A stretch of 64,000 nucleotides of DNA from assembly GCF_026017845.1 (NCBI RefSeq), contig NZ_CP100416.1:8485416-8549415 (forward strand), written 5' to 3'. The translations under genes and the position numbers were made by a program. Every line of letters begins with the position of its first letter. Within the stretch, counting starts at the first letter, position 1. Of this stretch, positions 40,019 to 48,793 are shown in pieces. This stretch comes from Amycolatopsis mediterranei (GTDB lineage: Bacteria; Actinomycetota; Actinomycetes; Mycobacteriales; Pseudonocardiaceae). The notes beneath the pieces are model-generated. The model was not told the origin of the DNA. It made no database searches and saw only the letters and a program-made list of their open reading frames with translations.

Positions 40019-40960
40019 TTGCTGAAGAAATTCGCGGTACTGGCGCTCGTGGCCCTTTCGGCGACCGTTTCCGCCTCCGCTCCCCGTGCCGACGCGGCGC
40101 CGGACCTCCTGCTCCCCGACCTCCGCCAGGCCGTGCCGGGGTGTGCCGGCGGCAGTTCCGGTGAACTCCCGCTGTGCACCGCCTGGGACGTCTGCCCGGT
40201 GGTCGATCCGGCCGCCCCCAACGGCCGCTGCGTCGCGCCGTCGGTGGCGAAGGCCGTCCGGCTGCGGTTCACCAGCGCGGAGGAGAACGTCGGCGACGGG
40301 CCGCTGCTGCTGTACGGCCGCCGCGACAGCACGAACCAGCAGACCATGACGGTCCGGCAGGCGCTGCGCAACGGCGCGGACGGCTCGATCCCGGACAGCT
40401 ACGCGGCGGCGCAACGCGCCACCGGGGCCTTCACGTACTACGAGCCGGCTCCCGCCCACCAGCACTGGCACCTGATGAACTTCGAGCGCTTCGCGCTGGT
40501 TTCCCCCCAGGGCGAGACGGTGGTCACCGACCGCAAGAACGGCTTCTGCCTCGGCGACCGGTTCCCGGTCCACGACGTCGGCCGCCTGAAGAACGTGCCG
40601 GGCGGCTCGGGTGCCGACGCCTCTCTCGCCGATACGCTGCGCGGCAACATGTGCCGCCACCACGAACCCACGGCGCTCGAGGTGGTCGAGGGGATTTCGG
40701 TCGGTGCGGGCGACGACTACAAGTACCCGGTGGACTTCCAGTGGCTGGACATCACCCACGTCCCGACGGGCACGTACGACCTGGTGAACACGGTCAACGC
40801 CGACCGGACGCTGCTGGAGACGAACTACGGCAACAACTCTTCGGCGGTGGCACTGGCCATCGCGTGGCCGCTGGGGATGCCGGGGGCGGACGGGACGATT
40901 CCGGCCGCGCCGGTGGTCAAGCTGCTGCGCAGCTGCCCGGGACAGCCCCGCTGCGCCTGA
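40019..40960 (+). CDS. Secreted lysyl-oxidase-like copper protein
   Basis: 313 residues. The only in-frame start at the signal peptide is TTG 40019 (MLKKFAVLALVALSATVSASA). The mature protein contains YYEPAPAHQHWHLMNFERFAL, the copper-binding histidine cluster of lysyl oxidases, with FCLGDRF, GDDYKYPVDFQWLDIT and GTYDLVNTVNADRTLLETNYGNN. Bacterial and archaeal relatives oxidise primary amines of lysine side chains. A role in crosslinking surface proteins would fit the exopolysaccharide and chaplin-like genes nearby but is an inference. The 3' end overlaps the convergent frameshifted gene. Confidence 0.9.
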   Translation: MLKKFAVLALVALSATVSASAPRADAAPDLLLPDLRQAVPGCAGGSSGELPLCTAWDVCPVVDPAAPNGRCVAPSVAKAVRLRFTSAEENVGDGPLLLYGRRDSTNQQTMTVRQALRNGADGSIPDSYAAAQRATGAFTYYEPAPAHQHWHLMNFERFALVSPQGETVVTDRKNGFCLGDRFPVHDVGRLKNVPGGSGADASLADTLRGNMCRHHEPTALEVVEGISVGAGDDYKYPVDFQWLDITHVPTGTYDLVNTVNADRTLLETNYGNNSSAVALAIAWPLGMPGADGTIPAAPVVKLLRSCPGQPRCA

Positions 40961-41818
40961 GCGGCTGGACGCCGCCGCCGAGCTCGAACGCACTGGGGCT
41001 CGGGCGGCCGGTTCGCGATGCTCGGCGAGCCGGGCGGGCGTGGACAATCGCGTGCGCAGGACCACCGTGCCGCTCGGCGTAGCCGGCCAGCGCGACCAGG
41101 CTGCGGTGGTCGACGAACTCCAGGCCGGCGGCGTCGATGGCGATCGTGCCGCCCTCGGGCCGCAGGCCGGCGCGCTCCAGCACCGGCGGCCAGAGCCGGC
41201 GGGCCTCCAGGTCCAGCTCCCCGTCGAGCGCCGCGGCGCTGCCGTCGCGCGCGTGCGCGTGCAGGTGGAACGGGGTCGCGCCGTCGTGGGCGGCCGGGTG
41301 CATGCACGCGAGCTGCGCGACGGCTTCGCGGCCGAGCTCGGCCACGTCTTGGCCGCACATCGCCGACATCGGATGACCGGCCAGGTAGTGGTCCACCAGG
41401 TGCTCGTAGCGGGCGAAGGCGTCCACTTGGGCCGGCGTGCGCACCAGCGACGTCGCGTCGGCCGCGACCCGCAATCCGGTGAACCCGGCCGCCAGCGCCT
41501 CGGACGTCGCCGCGGCGTAGTGCTCGACCTGGCCGGCGGGGTCGACGACGGCTCCCGTGCGGTAGGTCGCCTCGACCGAAGCGACCTGGACGGCCCCGCG
41601 TTCCAGGCCCTCGTCGCAGCGCTCGTCCGCCCGCAGCTGCCCGGCCAGCGCGGCCTCGTCCCCCGGGGCGACGTAGCGCACCGCTCGCCGGCCGCCAGGC
41701 CCTCGGCCAGGAACTCCTGGGCGCGTGCGACGAATTCGCCACGCCTCCGGTACCCCCGGCAGACGTGATCGCGGGCCGGTGAGGACGGCCGGCTTTCCCG
41801 CTCGGTCGGCTTCAGCAC
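40917..41818 (-). pseudogene. MEDS-STAS sensory protein gene with a frameshift
   Basis: The first part, from GTG 41818, reads SPARDHVCRGYRRRGEFVARAQEFLAEGLAAGE, the N-terminus of a MEDS (DcmR sensory) domain, and then leaves frame. The rest is in the next frame: VRYVAPGDEAALAGQL, VVDPAGQVEHYAAATSEALA, VDAFARYEHLVDHYLAGHP, and a STAS domain (GGTIAIDAAGLEFVDHRSLV). Joining them needs one extra base near 41683, where CGGTG would be expected as CGGGTG. An intact gene would code for about 300 residues and sense a signal to act on an anti-sigma factor. Either it is a true pseudogene or there is a base-calling error in a G run. Confidence 0.8.
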
Positions 41819-41827
41819 GCATCGAGA

Positions 41828-42205
41828 TCACGCGGCGGAACCGGCTCCCGGGTCGCGGACCTCGTCCGCCGGTTTCGCGCAGACGCAGAACAGGTTCTCC
41901 TCCGGGTCGGCGAGGATGACCCAGTCGTCGGCCGGGTCGTCGTCGACGTGGCGCACGAACCGCGCGCCCAAGCCGATGAGCCGGTCGACCTCGTGCTCCT
42001 GGTCGTCCGTGTAGAGGTCGAGGTGCATCTGGTCCCGCGCGGACACCGGGGAGCGTTGCAGCGACAGGTTGACGTGCGGGCCGCGCAGCAGCCGGAAGTC
42101 GTCGGCTTCGGACGCCGGCTCGAGGCCGAGTGCCGCGCACCAGAAGCGGGTCATGGTCTCCAGGTCGGTGCAGTTGATCACCGTGCTGCCCAGCCTGATG
42201 GCCAT
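41828..42205 (-). CDS. VOC/glyoxalase-like domain protein
   Basis: 125 residues: MAIRLGSTVINCTDLETMTRFWCAALGL is the first beta-alpha-beta-beta-beta unit, and DQMHLDLYTDDQEHEVDRLIGLGA with DDWVILADPEENLFCVC is the second. DPEENLFCV is the classic C-terminal metal-ligand region of the vicinal oxygen chelate fold. The reaction is unknown; such single-unit proteins include glyoxalases and antibiotic-binding proteins. It is cytoplasmic and stands just upstream of the frameshifted sensory gene, with a 9-base gap. Confidence 0.9.
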   Translation of the reverse strand: MAIRLGSTVINCTDLETMTRFWCAALGLEPASEADDFRLLRGPHVNLSLQRSPVSARDQMHLDLYTDDQEHEVDRLIGLGARFVRHVDDDPADDWVILADPEENLFCVCAKPADEVRDPGAGSAA

Positions 42206-42293
42206 GGTCGTCTCCCGTCCTGCCGGCGGCCGCGTCGTGCAGCCGGTTACCCGCTCGGCCGGGCGGCGAACCCCCGGGCCGGCGCCGGACGGA

Positions 42294-42326
42294 TCGGCGG
42301 TGACCCGTGCGCGGTCACCGCCGATT
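42294..42326 (-). terminator. Hairpin terminator of the pectin operon
   Basis: Perfect 13-bp arms ATCGGCGGTGACC (42294-42306) and GGTCACCGCCGAT (42314-42326) with a 7-base loop lie 8 bases after the PL9 stop on the minus strand. There is no T-tract. Confidence 0.7.
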
Positions 42327-42333
42327 CGTCCAT

Positions 42334-43656
42334 TCAGGACTCGAAGGCGCCGAGGTCAGGGGCGCTGCCGTGATAAGGCAGGCCGACGTCGGTGCCCTTG
42401 TCGATCAGCCAGCTGCCCGCCGCCAGGCGGAGGTTGGGCAGCACCGGCAGGCTGCCGTCGGCCTGGCGCCGCGCGTCCCAGCCGGACGTCGACACGCTCC
42501 GGAACTGCGCGTCGGACAGCGTGCCGCCCCCGTTCCAGGAGTTGGCCCTGGCGCTCGTGCCGGACATGTTGGACAGCAGCGTTCCCCCGTAGGCGACGTT
42601 GTTGCGGAGGTTGCCCAGCCCGGTGGCGGCACTGCTCGAGGTGATGCCGAGCATGTTGTAGTCGGGGTGGTTGTTGTAACTCGTGTTGTTGAAGTAGTCG
42701 TTGGCCAGCGTGTGGTGGTTGGCGTAGAACCCCGCGGCCTTGTTGTTGAACGCCACCGAAGTGCGGACGGTGTGCTTGACGCCGTTGGCGACGTACTTGC
42801 CGCCGTAGCCGCCCATCTTGAAGCCGTTGCCGTTGCCGGACGACGTGGTCGTCTCCGGCAGGTAGCCGTTGCGCCACGCCCACGAGTTCTCGATGGTCAC
42901 CGGCGAGAACGCGTTGATCAGGTCGAACCCGTCGTCGGAGTTCCACCACGCGCGGCAGCCGCGGAAGACGTTGCCCGGGTGGCCGGCGGAGATGTGCGCG
43001 CCGAACCCGTCGGCGCTTTCCCCGGCGCCGTTCGACGTGCGCGGGTCGTAGTTGTCGTGGGAATCGGAATTCAGGACGAGGTTGCCGCCACCGTCCTGGA
43101 TGAACAACCCCGGCCCCATGTTGTTGTGCAGGTTCAGCAGTTCGAACGTGTTGTCGCTCCCGGAGACCCAGATCCCCCACGACTCGTGGTTGAGGTTGTT
43201 GTTCTGGGGCACGCCCTTGACTTCCAGCCCCTTGAGGTGGATGAAGTTCCCGGTGACGTCGAAACCCTTGATCCGGCAGTCGTCGCCGACCCGGGAGAAG
43301 TCGAAGACGGGTGTTTCGCCGGGATAGGCCCAGTAGCGGATCGGGTTGCCGGAACTGCCGCTCTTGTCCAGCGTGATCGCGTCCACCCGGTCGGTCTGGC
43401 TCGCGCAGGCCTTGTTCGCCCGGGAGTAGGCGTAGGTGCCACCCCGGAGGTACACCGTGTCGCCGGCCTGCGCGATCGCCTGGGCGTGCGCGACCGAAGC
43501 CCAGGGCGCGGCCTGCGTCCCGGGGGCGCTGTCACTGCCCGCCGGGGCGACGTAGTAGGTCTTCCCGGCCGCCGGGCTGCCGGCGGCCACCGGCGCGCCG
43601 GCGACGGTCACCGCGGTCGCGAACACCACGAGGGAGACTGCGAGTTTCATACGCAT
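42334..43656 (-). CDS. Secreted PL9-like pectate lyase (right-handed beta-helix)
   Basis: 440 residues. A signal peptide (KLAVSLVVFATAVTVAGAP) is followed by KTYYVAPAGSDSAPGTQAAP, TVYLRGGTY and a long run of beta-helix coils with paired Asn and Asp (GNFIHLKGLEVKGVPQNNN; FELLNLHNNMGPGLF; NSDDGFDLINAFSPVTIENS), ending PDLGAFES. This pattern is that of family 9 pectate/rhamnogalacturonan lyases. The substrate would be polygalacturonate or RG-I backbone, cut by beta-elimination. The start is ATG 43656 or 43650. It is the last gene of a five-gene operon, 8 bases after the GH2 gene, and a hairpin terminator follows. Confidence 0.85.
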   Translation of the reverse strand: MRMKLAVSLVVFATAVTVAGAPVAAGSPAAGKTYYVAPAGSDSAPGTQAAPWASVAHAQAIAQAGDTVYLRGGTYAYSRANKACASQTDRVDAITLDKSGSSGNPIRYWAYPGETPVFDFSRVGDDCRIKGFDVTGNFIHLKGLEVKGVPQNNNLNHESWGIWVSGSDNTFELLNLHNNMGPGLFIQDGGGNLVLNSDSHDNYDPRTSNGAGESADGFGAHISAGHPGNVFRGCRAWWNSDDGFDLINAFSPVTIENSWAWRNGYLPETTTSSGNGNGFKMGGYGGKYVANGVKHTVRTSVAFNNKAAGFYANHHTLANDYFNNTSYNNHPDYNMLGITSSSAATGLGNLRNNVAYGGTLLSNMSGTSARANSWNGGGTLSDAQFRSVSTSGWDARRQADGSLPVLPNLRLAAGSWLIDKGTDVGLPYHGSAPDLGAFES

Positions 43657-43664
43657 TCCAAAGG

Positions 43665-45857
43665 TCAGTTGCAGCTGCCGGAACACGGCACGAACGGCGC
43701 CGTGGTGCCGGTCAGCGTGGTCGTGCCGAGCGTCAGCCCGGCCGAGCTCGCGGTCACCGTGATGGTGCCGGCGCCCGTCGCCCGCACCAGGCCGTACGCG
43801 ACGCCCTGGTAGGCCTTCCGCACCGGGCCGCGGAAGGTTTCCTGCACCGGGCTCCCGCTGTCGACCGCCACCAGCTCGCCCGGCCCGCTGACGCTGAACG
43901 TGATCGGGGCGGAAGAGCCGGTCACCACCCGGCCGGCCGAATCGGCCACGGTCGCCTTGACGTACGAGACGTCGTCGACGTCCGTGGACACGGTGCTGTG
44001 GTCCGGCGAGAGCAGCACGCGGTTCGCCGTGGTGCCGGTCGCCGGCGGCGATGTCGTGGGCGCACCCCACGTGCGCTGCCACGAGTACCCGATCGGCCGG
44101 ACCGTGCCCACGCCGTCCAGCAGGCCGAAGTCCGGCTCCACGCGGGGCCACAGGCCGTCAGCCTCCCCCAGGTACGCCGCACCCGTCCAGAGGAACAGAC
44201 CGGTGACCACCGCGTTGTTGCGGACCGTCGCCCACGCCGAGGTGTCGGTGCCCATCTCGGTGAAGAGCCCGGCCCGCGCCGGAGATGTCTTCGCGGCCTG
44301 GATGACCTCGTCCGGCCGGTAGTTGCCGCCGAAGACGTCGACGATGGTCCGGGTGGCTCCGGTGACGTCGCCGCTGTCGGCCGGCCGGAACAGCGCCTGG
44401 GTGACCGGACGGCCCGGGTCCTGGCTGTGCGCGATCGCCACCATCCGGGTCAGCAGCGGTGTCCGGGTCGCGATCGGGTCGCGGATCTCGTTGCCGGTGC
44501 TCCACATCGCCACGCTGGGGTGGTTGCGGTCGCGCAGGACAACGCTGGTCGTGTCCACCTGGTACCAGGGCACCGAGCCGCTCGCGCCGGGCACCGCGGG
44601 GGTGCCGGTCGGCGCGGCCGCGGTCCGGTTGAAGTAAGTCGCGTAGTCGCCCACGTCGGCGTACTTGTGCTGGGTCCAGACGTCGAAGAACTCGTCGAGG
44701 ACCAGGAACCCCATCCGGTCGGTCAGCTCGAGGAACGCCGGGCTCGGCGGGTCGTGCGCGGTGCGGATGGCGTTCACCCCGAGCGCCTTCAGCTGCGCGA
44801 GCCGCCGCTGCACGGCCCGCTGCGGCGCCGCCATCCCGAGCCCGTGCAGGTCCTGGTGCAGCGCGACACCTTGGAACTTCACGTTCTTGCCGTTGAGGCT
44901 CATCCCGGTGGCGGCGTTGAACGTCAGGGTGCGGATGCCCACGGACGTGACGTCGTCGTCCACCGCGGTGCCGCCCACGAGGGCGTTGGTGGCCAGCGAG
45001 TACAGGTTCGGGTTCGCCAGGTCCCACAGCTTCGGGTTGCTCACCGGCACGTCGTAGGCGAAGGTGGCCGACGCCCCGGCAGCGATGGTCTTGGCCGCCG
45101 TCGTCACGGCGGGCAGCGCGGCCCCGCCCGGGTCGCTGAGCACGCCCTGGACGCTGACGCTCGCCGCCGCGCCTCCTTCGTTGACCACCGTGGTTTCCGC
45201 GTGCACGGTGGTGGCGTTCGGCGTGGTGACGCGGGTGGCCCACTGGCCGACGTGCACCGGATCGGTCGCGATCAGCCGGACGTCACGGTAGATCCCCGCC
45301 CCGGTGTAGTAGCGCGACGCCGGTTGCGATGTCGTGTCCGTCTTGACCGCGACCACGTTGTCGGAGCCGAGCTTCGCCGCGGCCGTGATGTCGTAGCGGA
45401 AGCTCGTGTACCCGTACGGGTGGGTACCGATGAGCGTGCCGTTGATATACACGCTCGCGTTGGCCATCACGCCGTCGAACTCGAGGAACACCTTGCGGCC
45501 GGCGGGCACCCCCGACAACGAGAAGTGCTTGCGGTACCAGCCGATGCCCGAGGGCAGGTACCCGCCGCGGCCGGTGCTCGGCGCCGACTGCGAAAACGGG
45601 TTCGCCGGCGGGTTCTTGCCCTCGATGCTCCAGTCGTGCGGCACGCTGAGCTTGCGCCAGCCGCCGTCGTTGTAGGACGCACCATCGGCACCACTGGCGT
45701 CGCCGTAGTTGAACAGCCAGCCGGCGTCGAAGTCCGTGACCATCCGGTACCGGTTGGCGGCGACCCCGGCGTCGGCGGTGCCGGACACCACGGTCAGCGG
45801 CGCGAGCACGAGTGCCAGCACCCCGGCGACGACCTTCCGCAGCGTGGACACCGCCAT
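43665..45857 (-). CDS. Secreted GH2 beta-galactosidase
   Basis: 730 residues. A signal peptide ends SGTADA. The sugar-binding jelly roll (GWLFNYGDASGADGASYNDG, WRKLSVPHDWSIEG, RKVFLEFDGVMANASVYING) is followed by an Ig-like domain and the TIM barrel. The acid/base Glu is in AMWSTGNEIRD and the nucleophile Glu is in GLFTEMGTD. A C-terminal Ig-like domain (VKATVADSAGRVV) follows. This architecture matches beta-galactosidases of the GalA/BgaA group. In this operon it would remove galactose from RG-I side chains. ATG 45857 overlaps the PL11 stop (TGATG), so translation is coupled. Confidence 0.93.
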   Translation of the reverse strand: MAVSTLRKVVAGVLALVLAPLTVVSGTADAGVAANRYRMVTDFDAGWLFNYGDASGADGASYNDGGWRKLSVPHDWSIEGKNPPANPFSQSAPSTGRGGYLPSGIGWYRKHFSLSGVPAGRKVFLEFDGVMANASVYINGTLIGTHPYGYTSFRYDITAAAKLGSDNVVAVKTDTTSQPASRYYTGAGIYRDVRLIATDPVHVGQWATRVTTPNATTVHAETTVVNEGGAAASVSVQGVLSDPGGAALPAVTTAAKTIAAGASATFAYDVPVSNPKLWDLANPNLYSLATNALVGGTAVDDDVTSVGIRTLTFNAATGMSLNGKNVKFQGVALHQDLHGLGMAAPQRAVQRRLAQLKALGVNAIRTAHDPPSPAFLELTDRMGFLVLDEFFDVWTQHKYADVGDYATYFNRTAAAPTGTPAVPGASGSVPWYQVDTTSVVLRDRNHPSVAMWSTGNEIRDPIATRTPLLTRMVAIAHSQDPGRPVTQALFRPADSGDVTGATRTIVDVFGGNYRPDEVIQAAKTSPARAGLFTEMGTDTSAWATVRNNAVVTGLFLWTGAAYLGEADGLWPRVEPDFGLLDGVGTVRPIGYSWQRTWGAPTTSPPATGTTANRVLLSPDHSTVSTDVDDVSYVKATVADSAGRVVTGSSAPITFSVSGPGELVAVDSGSPVQETFRGPVRKAYQGVAYGLVRATGAGTITVTASSAGLTLGTTTLTGTTAPFVPCSGSCN

Positions 45858-47680
45858 CACCGGGCCATCGCGAAACTCGGGTGCGGCGGCTGGTTGTACG
45901 CCGTGTTCTGCCACGCGACGGCCTCCCGGTACTGCCGGTCCTGCATCAGCGACACGTGCGAGATGCTCGTCGGGTCCGAGGTGGAGTAGATCCGCAGCGC
46001 CCGGTTGTCCGACGTCGGCCAGACGACCTCCTCGCGCCAGTCGCCGAACAGGTCGGCCTGCAGCGACGGTGTGTTCTTCGTGCCGTTGTTCGCGTGCACG
46101 CCGGACGCGGTCAGCAGGCGGGTGTCGCCGCCGGTGCCGTACTTGTCGATGTGCGTGCCGTCCAGCAGCTCGCGCTGGGCGTCACCGTCCCAGTAGATGA
46201 CGAAGTTCGTCGACGACGGCTTGCGCCCGATGTTCTGGCCGCTGGTGTTCAGCAGCCCGGACACCGCCGACGACCACGACTCGGCGCCGGGGCTGCCGGC
46301 GTAGATGTCGTCCGAGACACCGCGTCCGTTGTCGCAGCTGCAGGAACTGTTCTGCCAGATGATCTGCCCGGTCTTCGCGTCGGCCATCCAGGCGGCGGGC
46401 TTGGACTTGTCTTCGTCCACTTTGAACTCTTCCAGGCCGGGGCGGCTCGGGATCAGGTCACCGACGTGCATGGCGTCGCCGTGGCCGAGCCGGGTGTTCC
46501 ACAGTGGACTGCCGTTGTCGTCGATCGCCATGGCGCCGAAGACGATTTCGTCGCGGCCGTCGCCGTCGGTGTCCGCGATGGCCAGCTGGTGGTCGCCCTG
46601 GCCGGTGTACTGCGAGCCGGCCGAGTTCGAGTCGAACTTCCACCGCTCGGTCAGCGCGCCGCCGCGGAAGTCCCAGGCCGCGATCACGGTCCGGGTGTAG
46701 TAGCCGCGGCTCATGATCAGGCTCGGGTGGGAGCCGTCGAGGTAGGCCGTCCCGGCCAGGAACCGGTCGACGCGGTTGCCGTAGCTGTCCCCCCACGAGG
46801 ACACCGTGCCGCGCGGCGGATGGTAGTTCACCGTGGACATCGCGGCACCGGTCTGCCCGTTGAACATCGTCAGGAACTCCGGGCCGGACAGGACGTACCC
46901 GCTCGAGTTGCGGTAGTCGGCGCTCGCGCTGCCGATCACCTGGCCGGTGCCCGACCGGGTGCCGTCCGCGGTCTTCATCGCGACCTCGGCCCTGCCGTCG
47001 CCGTCGTAGTCGAAGACCTGGAACTGCGTGTAGTGCGCGCCGGCGCGGATGTTGCGTCCGAGGTCGATCCGCCAGAGGCGGGTGCCGTCGAGCCGGTAGG
47101 CGTCGACGTAGACGTCGCCGGTGTACCCGGACTGCGAGTTGTCCTTGGAATTCGTCGGGTCCCACTTCAGCACGAGCTCGTACTGGCCGTCGCCGTCCAG
47201 GTCACCGGCACTGGCGTCGTTCGCGGTGTAGGTGTAGCTCTCCCCGGACGGGGTGGTGCCGCCGGCCGGCGGCTGGATCGGGACGTCCCGGGTGCTCGCG
47301 GCGGCAGCGCTGGCCAACGTCAGCGAATCCTCCGCGGCGAAGGCCGACATCCGCTCGATCCCGCCGACCACCGGGCGCACGGTGTACCGGGCGCCCGCGG
47401 GCGCACCGACGTCCACGAAGTCCGTCGGCCCGCCGGCCGGGGTGGTGGTCACCCGGGTGCCGTCGCGGTAGACGTTGAACGCCACGCCGGCCGGGTCGTC
47501 GGCGAGCAGCCGCCAGCCGACGGTGTTGCCCTGGGCGGTGTGGACGCTGACCACCCCGCGGTTCAGCTTGTCGAGCTGCGGCGTGGCCGCGACCGCGGCA
47601 CCGGTGGCCGGGGCGGGCAGCAATCCCGCGGCCACCACGCCCGCGGCGGCGAACACCAGCCGCTTGCCGAAGTTACGCAT
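45857..47680 (-). CDS. Secreted PL11 rhamnogalacturonan endolyase
   Basis: 607 residues. A signal peptide ends TGAAVA; LDKLNRGVVSVHTAQGNTVGWRLL is the N-terminal Ig-like domain, and an eight-bladed beta-propeller follows with repeated calcium-binding DxDGDG loops (SAGDLDGDGQYELVLKW, DYDGDGRAEVAMKTADGT, DTDGDGRDEIVFGAM). LGHGDAMHVGDLIPSRPGLE and LQADLFGDWREEVVW are diagnostic of PL11. It cleaves the rhamnose-galacturonate backbone by beta-elimination. GGAGGAG lies just before ATG 47680. It sits 19 bases after the acetylesterase gene, in the same operon. Confidence 0.96.
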   Translation of the reverse strand: MRNFGKRLVFAAAGVVAAGLLPAPATGAAVAATPQLDKLNRGVVSVHTAQGNTVGWRLLADDPAGVAFNVYRDGTRVTTTPAGGPTDFVDVGAPAGARYTVRPVVGGIERMSAFAAEDSLTLASAAAASTRDVPIQPPAGGTTPSGESYTYTANDASAGDLDGDGQYELVLKWDPTNSKDNSQSGYTGDVYVDAYRLDGTRLWRIDLGRNIRAGAHYTQFQVFDYDGDGRAEVAMKTADGTRSGTGQVIGSASADYRNSSGYVLSGPEFLTMFNGQTGAAMSTVNYHPPRGTVSSWGDSYGNRVDRFLAGTAYLDGSHPSLIMSRGYYTRTVIAAWDFRGGALTERWKFDSNSAGSQYTGQGDHQLAIADTDGDGRDEIVFGAMAIDDNGSPLWNTRLGHGDAMHVGDLIPSRPGLEEFKVDEDKSKPAAWMADAKTGQIIWQNSSCSCDNGRGVSDDIYAGSPGAESWSSAVSGLLNTSGQNIGRKPSSTNFVIYWDGDAQRELLDGTHIDKYGTGGDTRLLTASGVHANNGTKNTPSLQADLFGDWREEVVWPTSDNRALRIYSTSDPTSISHVSLMQDRQYREAVAWQNTAYNQPPHPSFAMAR

Positions 47681-47699
47681 GGCTCCTCCATTCGGTGGT

Positions 47700-48755
47700 T
47701 CAGCGCAGATAGGCCACAAGGGACAGGTTCTGCTCGCGGACGCCCTGGACGACGAGGTTCGACATCTGCGTCGCGCCGTAGGCCGAGAAGTGCGTGTTGT
47801 CGGTGACGCCGTCACTCGCCTGGGTGAGGTAGATCTGCTGCGACGCCGACGGGCCGAGCGACTCCACCAGGGCCTTGCTCTTGGCCGTCAGGTCGATCAC
47901 CGGCACGTTCGCGCTCTTGCCGAGCGCCCGGATCACCGCGGGCAGGTCGACGCCCACGCCGTTGACGTGCAGGGCGGTCGGCGTCAGCTTGGTGCCGCTG
48001 AACAGCCGCCGCACCGGCGGCGTCACCAGCACGGGGACGCCCCCGCGCTCCCGGACGCCGCTGACCAGCTTGGTGAGGTTGTCGCGGAACGCCGTCGCCG
48101 ACGTCTGCTTGTCGTTGTGCCCGAACTGGATGAGCACCAGGTCCTTGCTCTTGATCAGCGGCTTCAGCGTCGGGAAGAGCGCCTTGTTGGCCAGGAAGCT
48201 GCCGGAACTCTCGCCGGAGTCCGCGTAGTTGGCGATCACCGCGCCGGAGCGCACCGCGGTGGGCAGCACCTGGCCCCAGCCGGTGTAGGGCGCGGCCGGC
48301 TGGTCGCAGACGGTCGAGTCGCCGGCCAGGTACGTCACCAGCGGGGCCTGGGCCGCCGTGACGGTCAGCGAGCCGATCGCGGGGGCGGTGCCGCCGAACG
48401 TGATGTCCAGGCCCGCGGTGCCCGTGCCGCCCTGGCCGGTCGGCTGCCCCTCGGGGTTGCGCACGTTGACCGTGACCGTCGTGGGGACGACCTGTCCGGC
48501 CTTCGTCGCGACGGCGTTCAGGACCTGCCTGCGGGCCTCCACCGACATCGACGTGCCGGCCGCCTTCGTCGTGCTGCCCAGCCCTGCGGTGACGTCGTAG
48601 TTCCCCGGTGCCACCGCGAAGTGGCACTTGATCGGCGCGGTACCCGAACACTGTGCGGGAAGCGCTTCCTGGGCGGCCGCGGCCACCGCCGGCGCGGGAA
48701 CCAGGGTGGCCGCGGCCAGGCCGGCGAGGAGGACCGCCTGCTGTCTGAGGGACAT
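47700..48755 (-). CDS. Secreted CE12 rhamnogalacturonan acetylesterase
   Basis: 351 residues. A signal peptide (LLAGLAAATLVPAPAVAAA) precedes a 115-residue N-terminal beta domain and a GDSL/SGNH hydrolase: VTYLAGDSTVCDQ is block I with the catalytic serine, NYADSGESSGSF block II, IQFGHNDKQT block III and DNTHFSAYGA the Asp-x-x-His pair. The family removes acetyl groups from galacturonate in RG-I, helping the PL11 and PL9 lyases encoded downstream. AAAGGAG precedes ATG 48755. A paralogue with the same N-terminal domain lies at 60083. Confidence 0.93.
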   Translation of the reverse strand: MSLRQQAVLLAGLAAATLVPAPAVAAAAQEALPAQCSGTAPIKCHFAVAPGNYDVTAGLGSTTKAAGTSMSVEARRQVLNAVATKAGQVVPTTVTVNVRNPEGQPTGQGGTGTAGLDITFGGTAPAIGSLTVTAAQAPLVTYLAGDSTVCDQPAAPYTGWGQVLPTAVRSGAVIANYADSGESSGSFLANKALFPTLKPLIKSKDLVLIQFGHNDKQTSATAFRDNLTKLVSGVRERGGVPVLVTPPVRRLFSGTKLTPTALHVNGVGVDLPAVIRALGKSANVPVIDLTAKSKALVESLGPSASQQIYLTQASDGVTDNTHFSAYGATQMSNLVVQGVREQNLSLVAYLR

Positions 48756-48793
48756 GAGGACTCCTTTGTCCTGGGTTCGCGAAGGTGGCCGGC

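Noticed and set aside
39926-41818. A single 630-codon minus-strand gene
   Set aside because: Only its first 45 codons are meaningful (MEDS N-terminus). The rest is out of frame with the MEDS-STAS gene and then antisense to the lysyl-oxidase-like gene.
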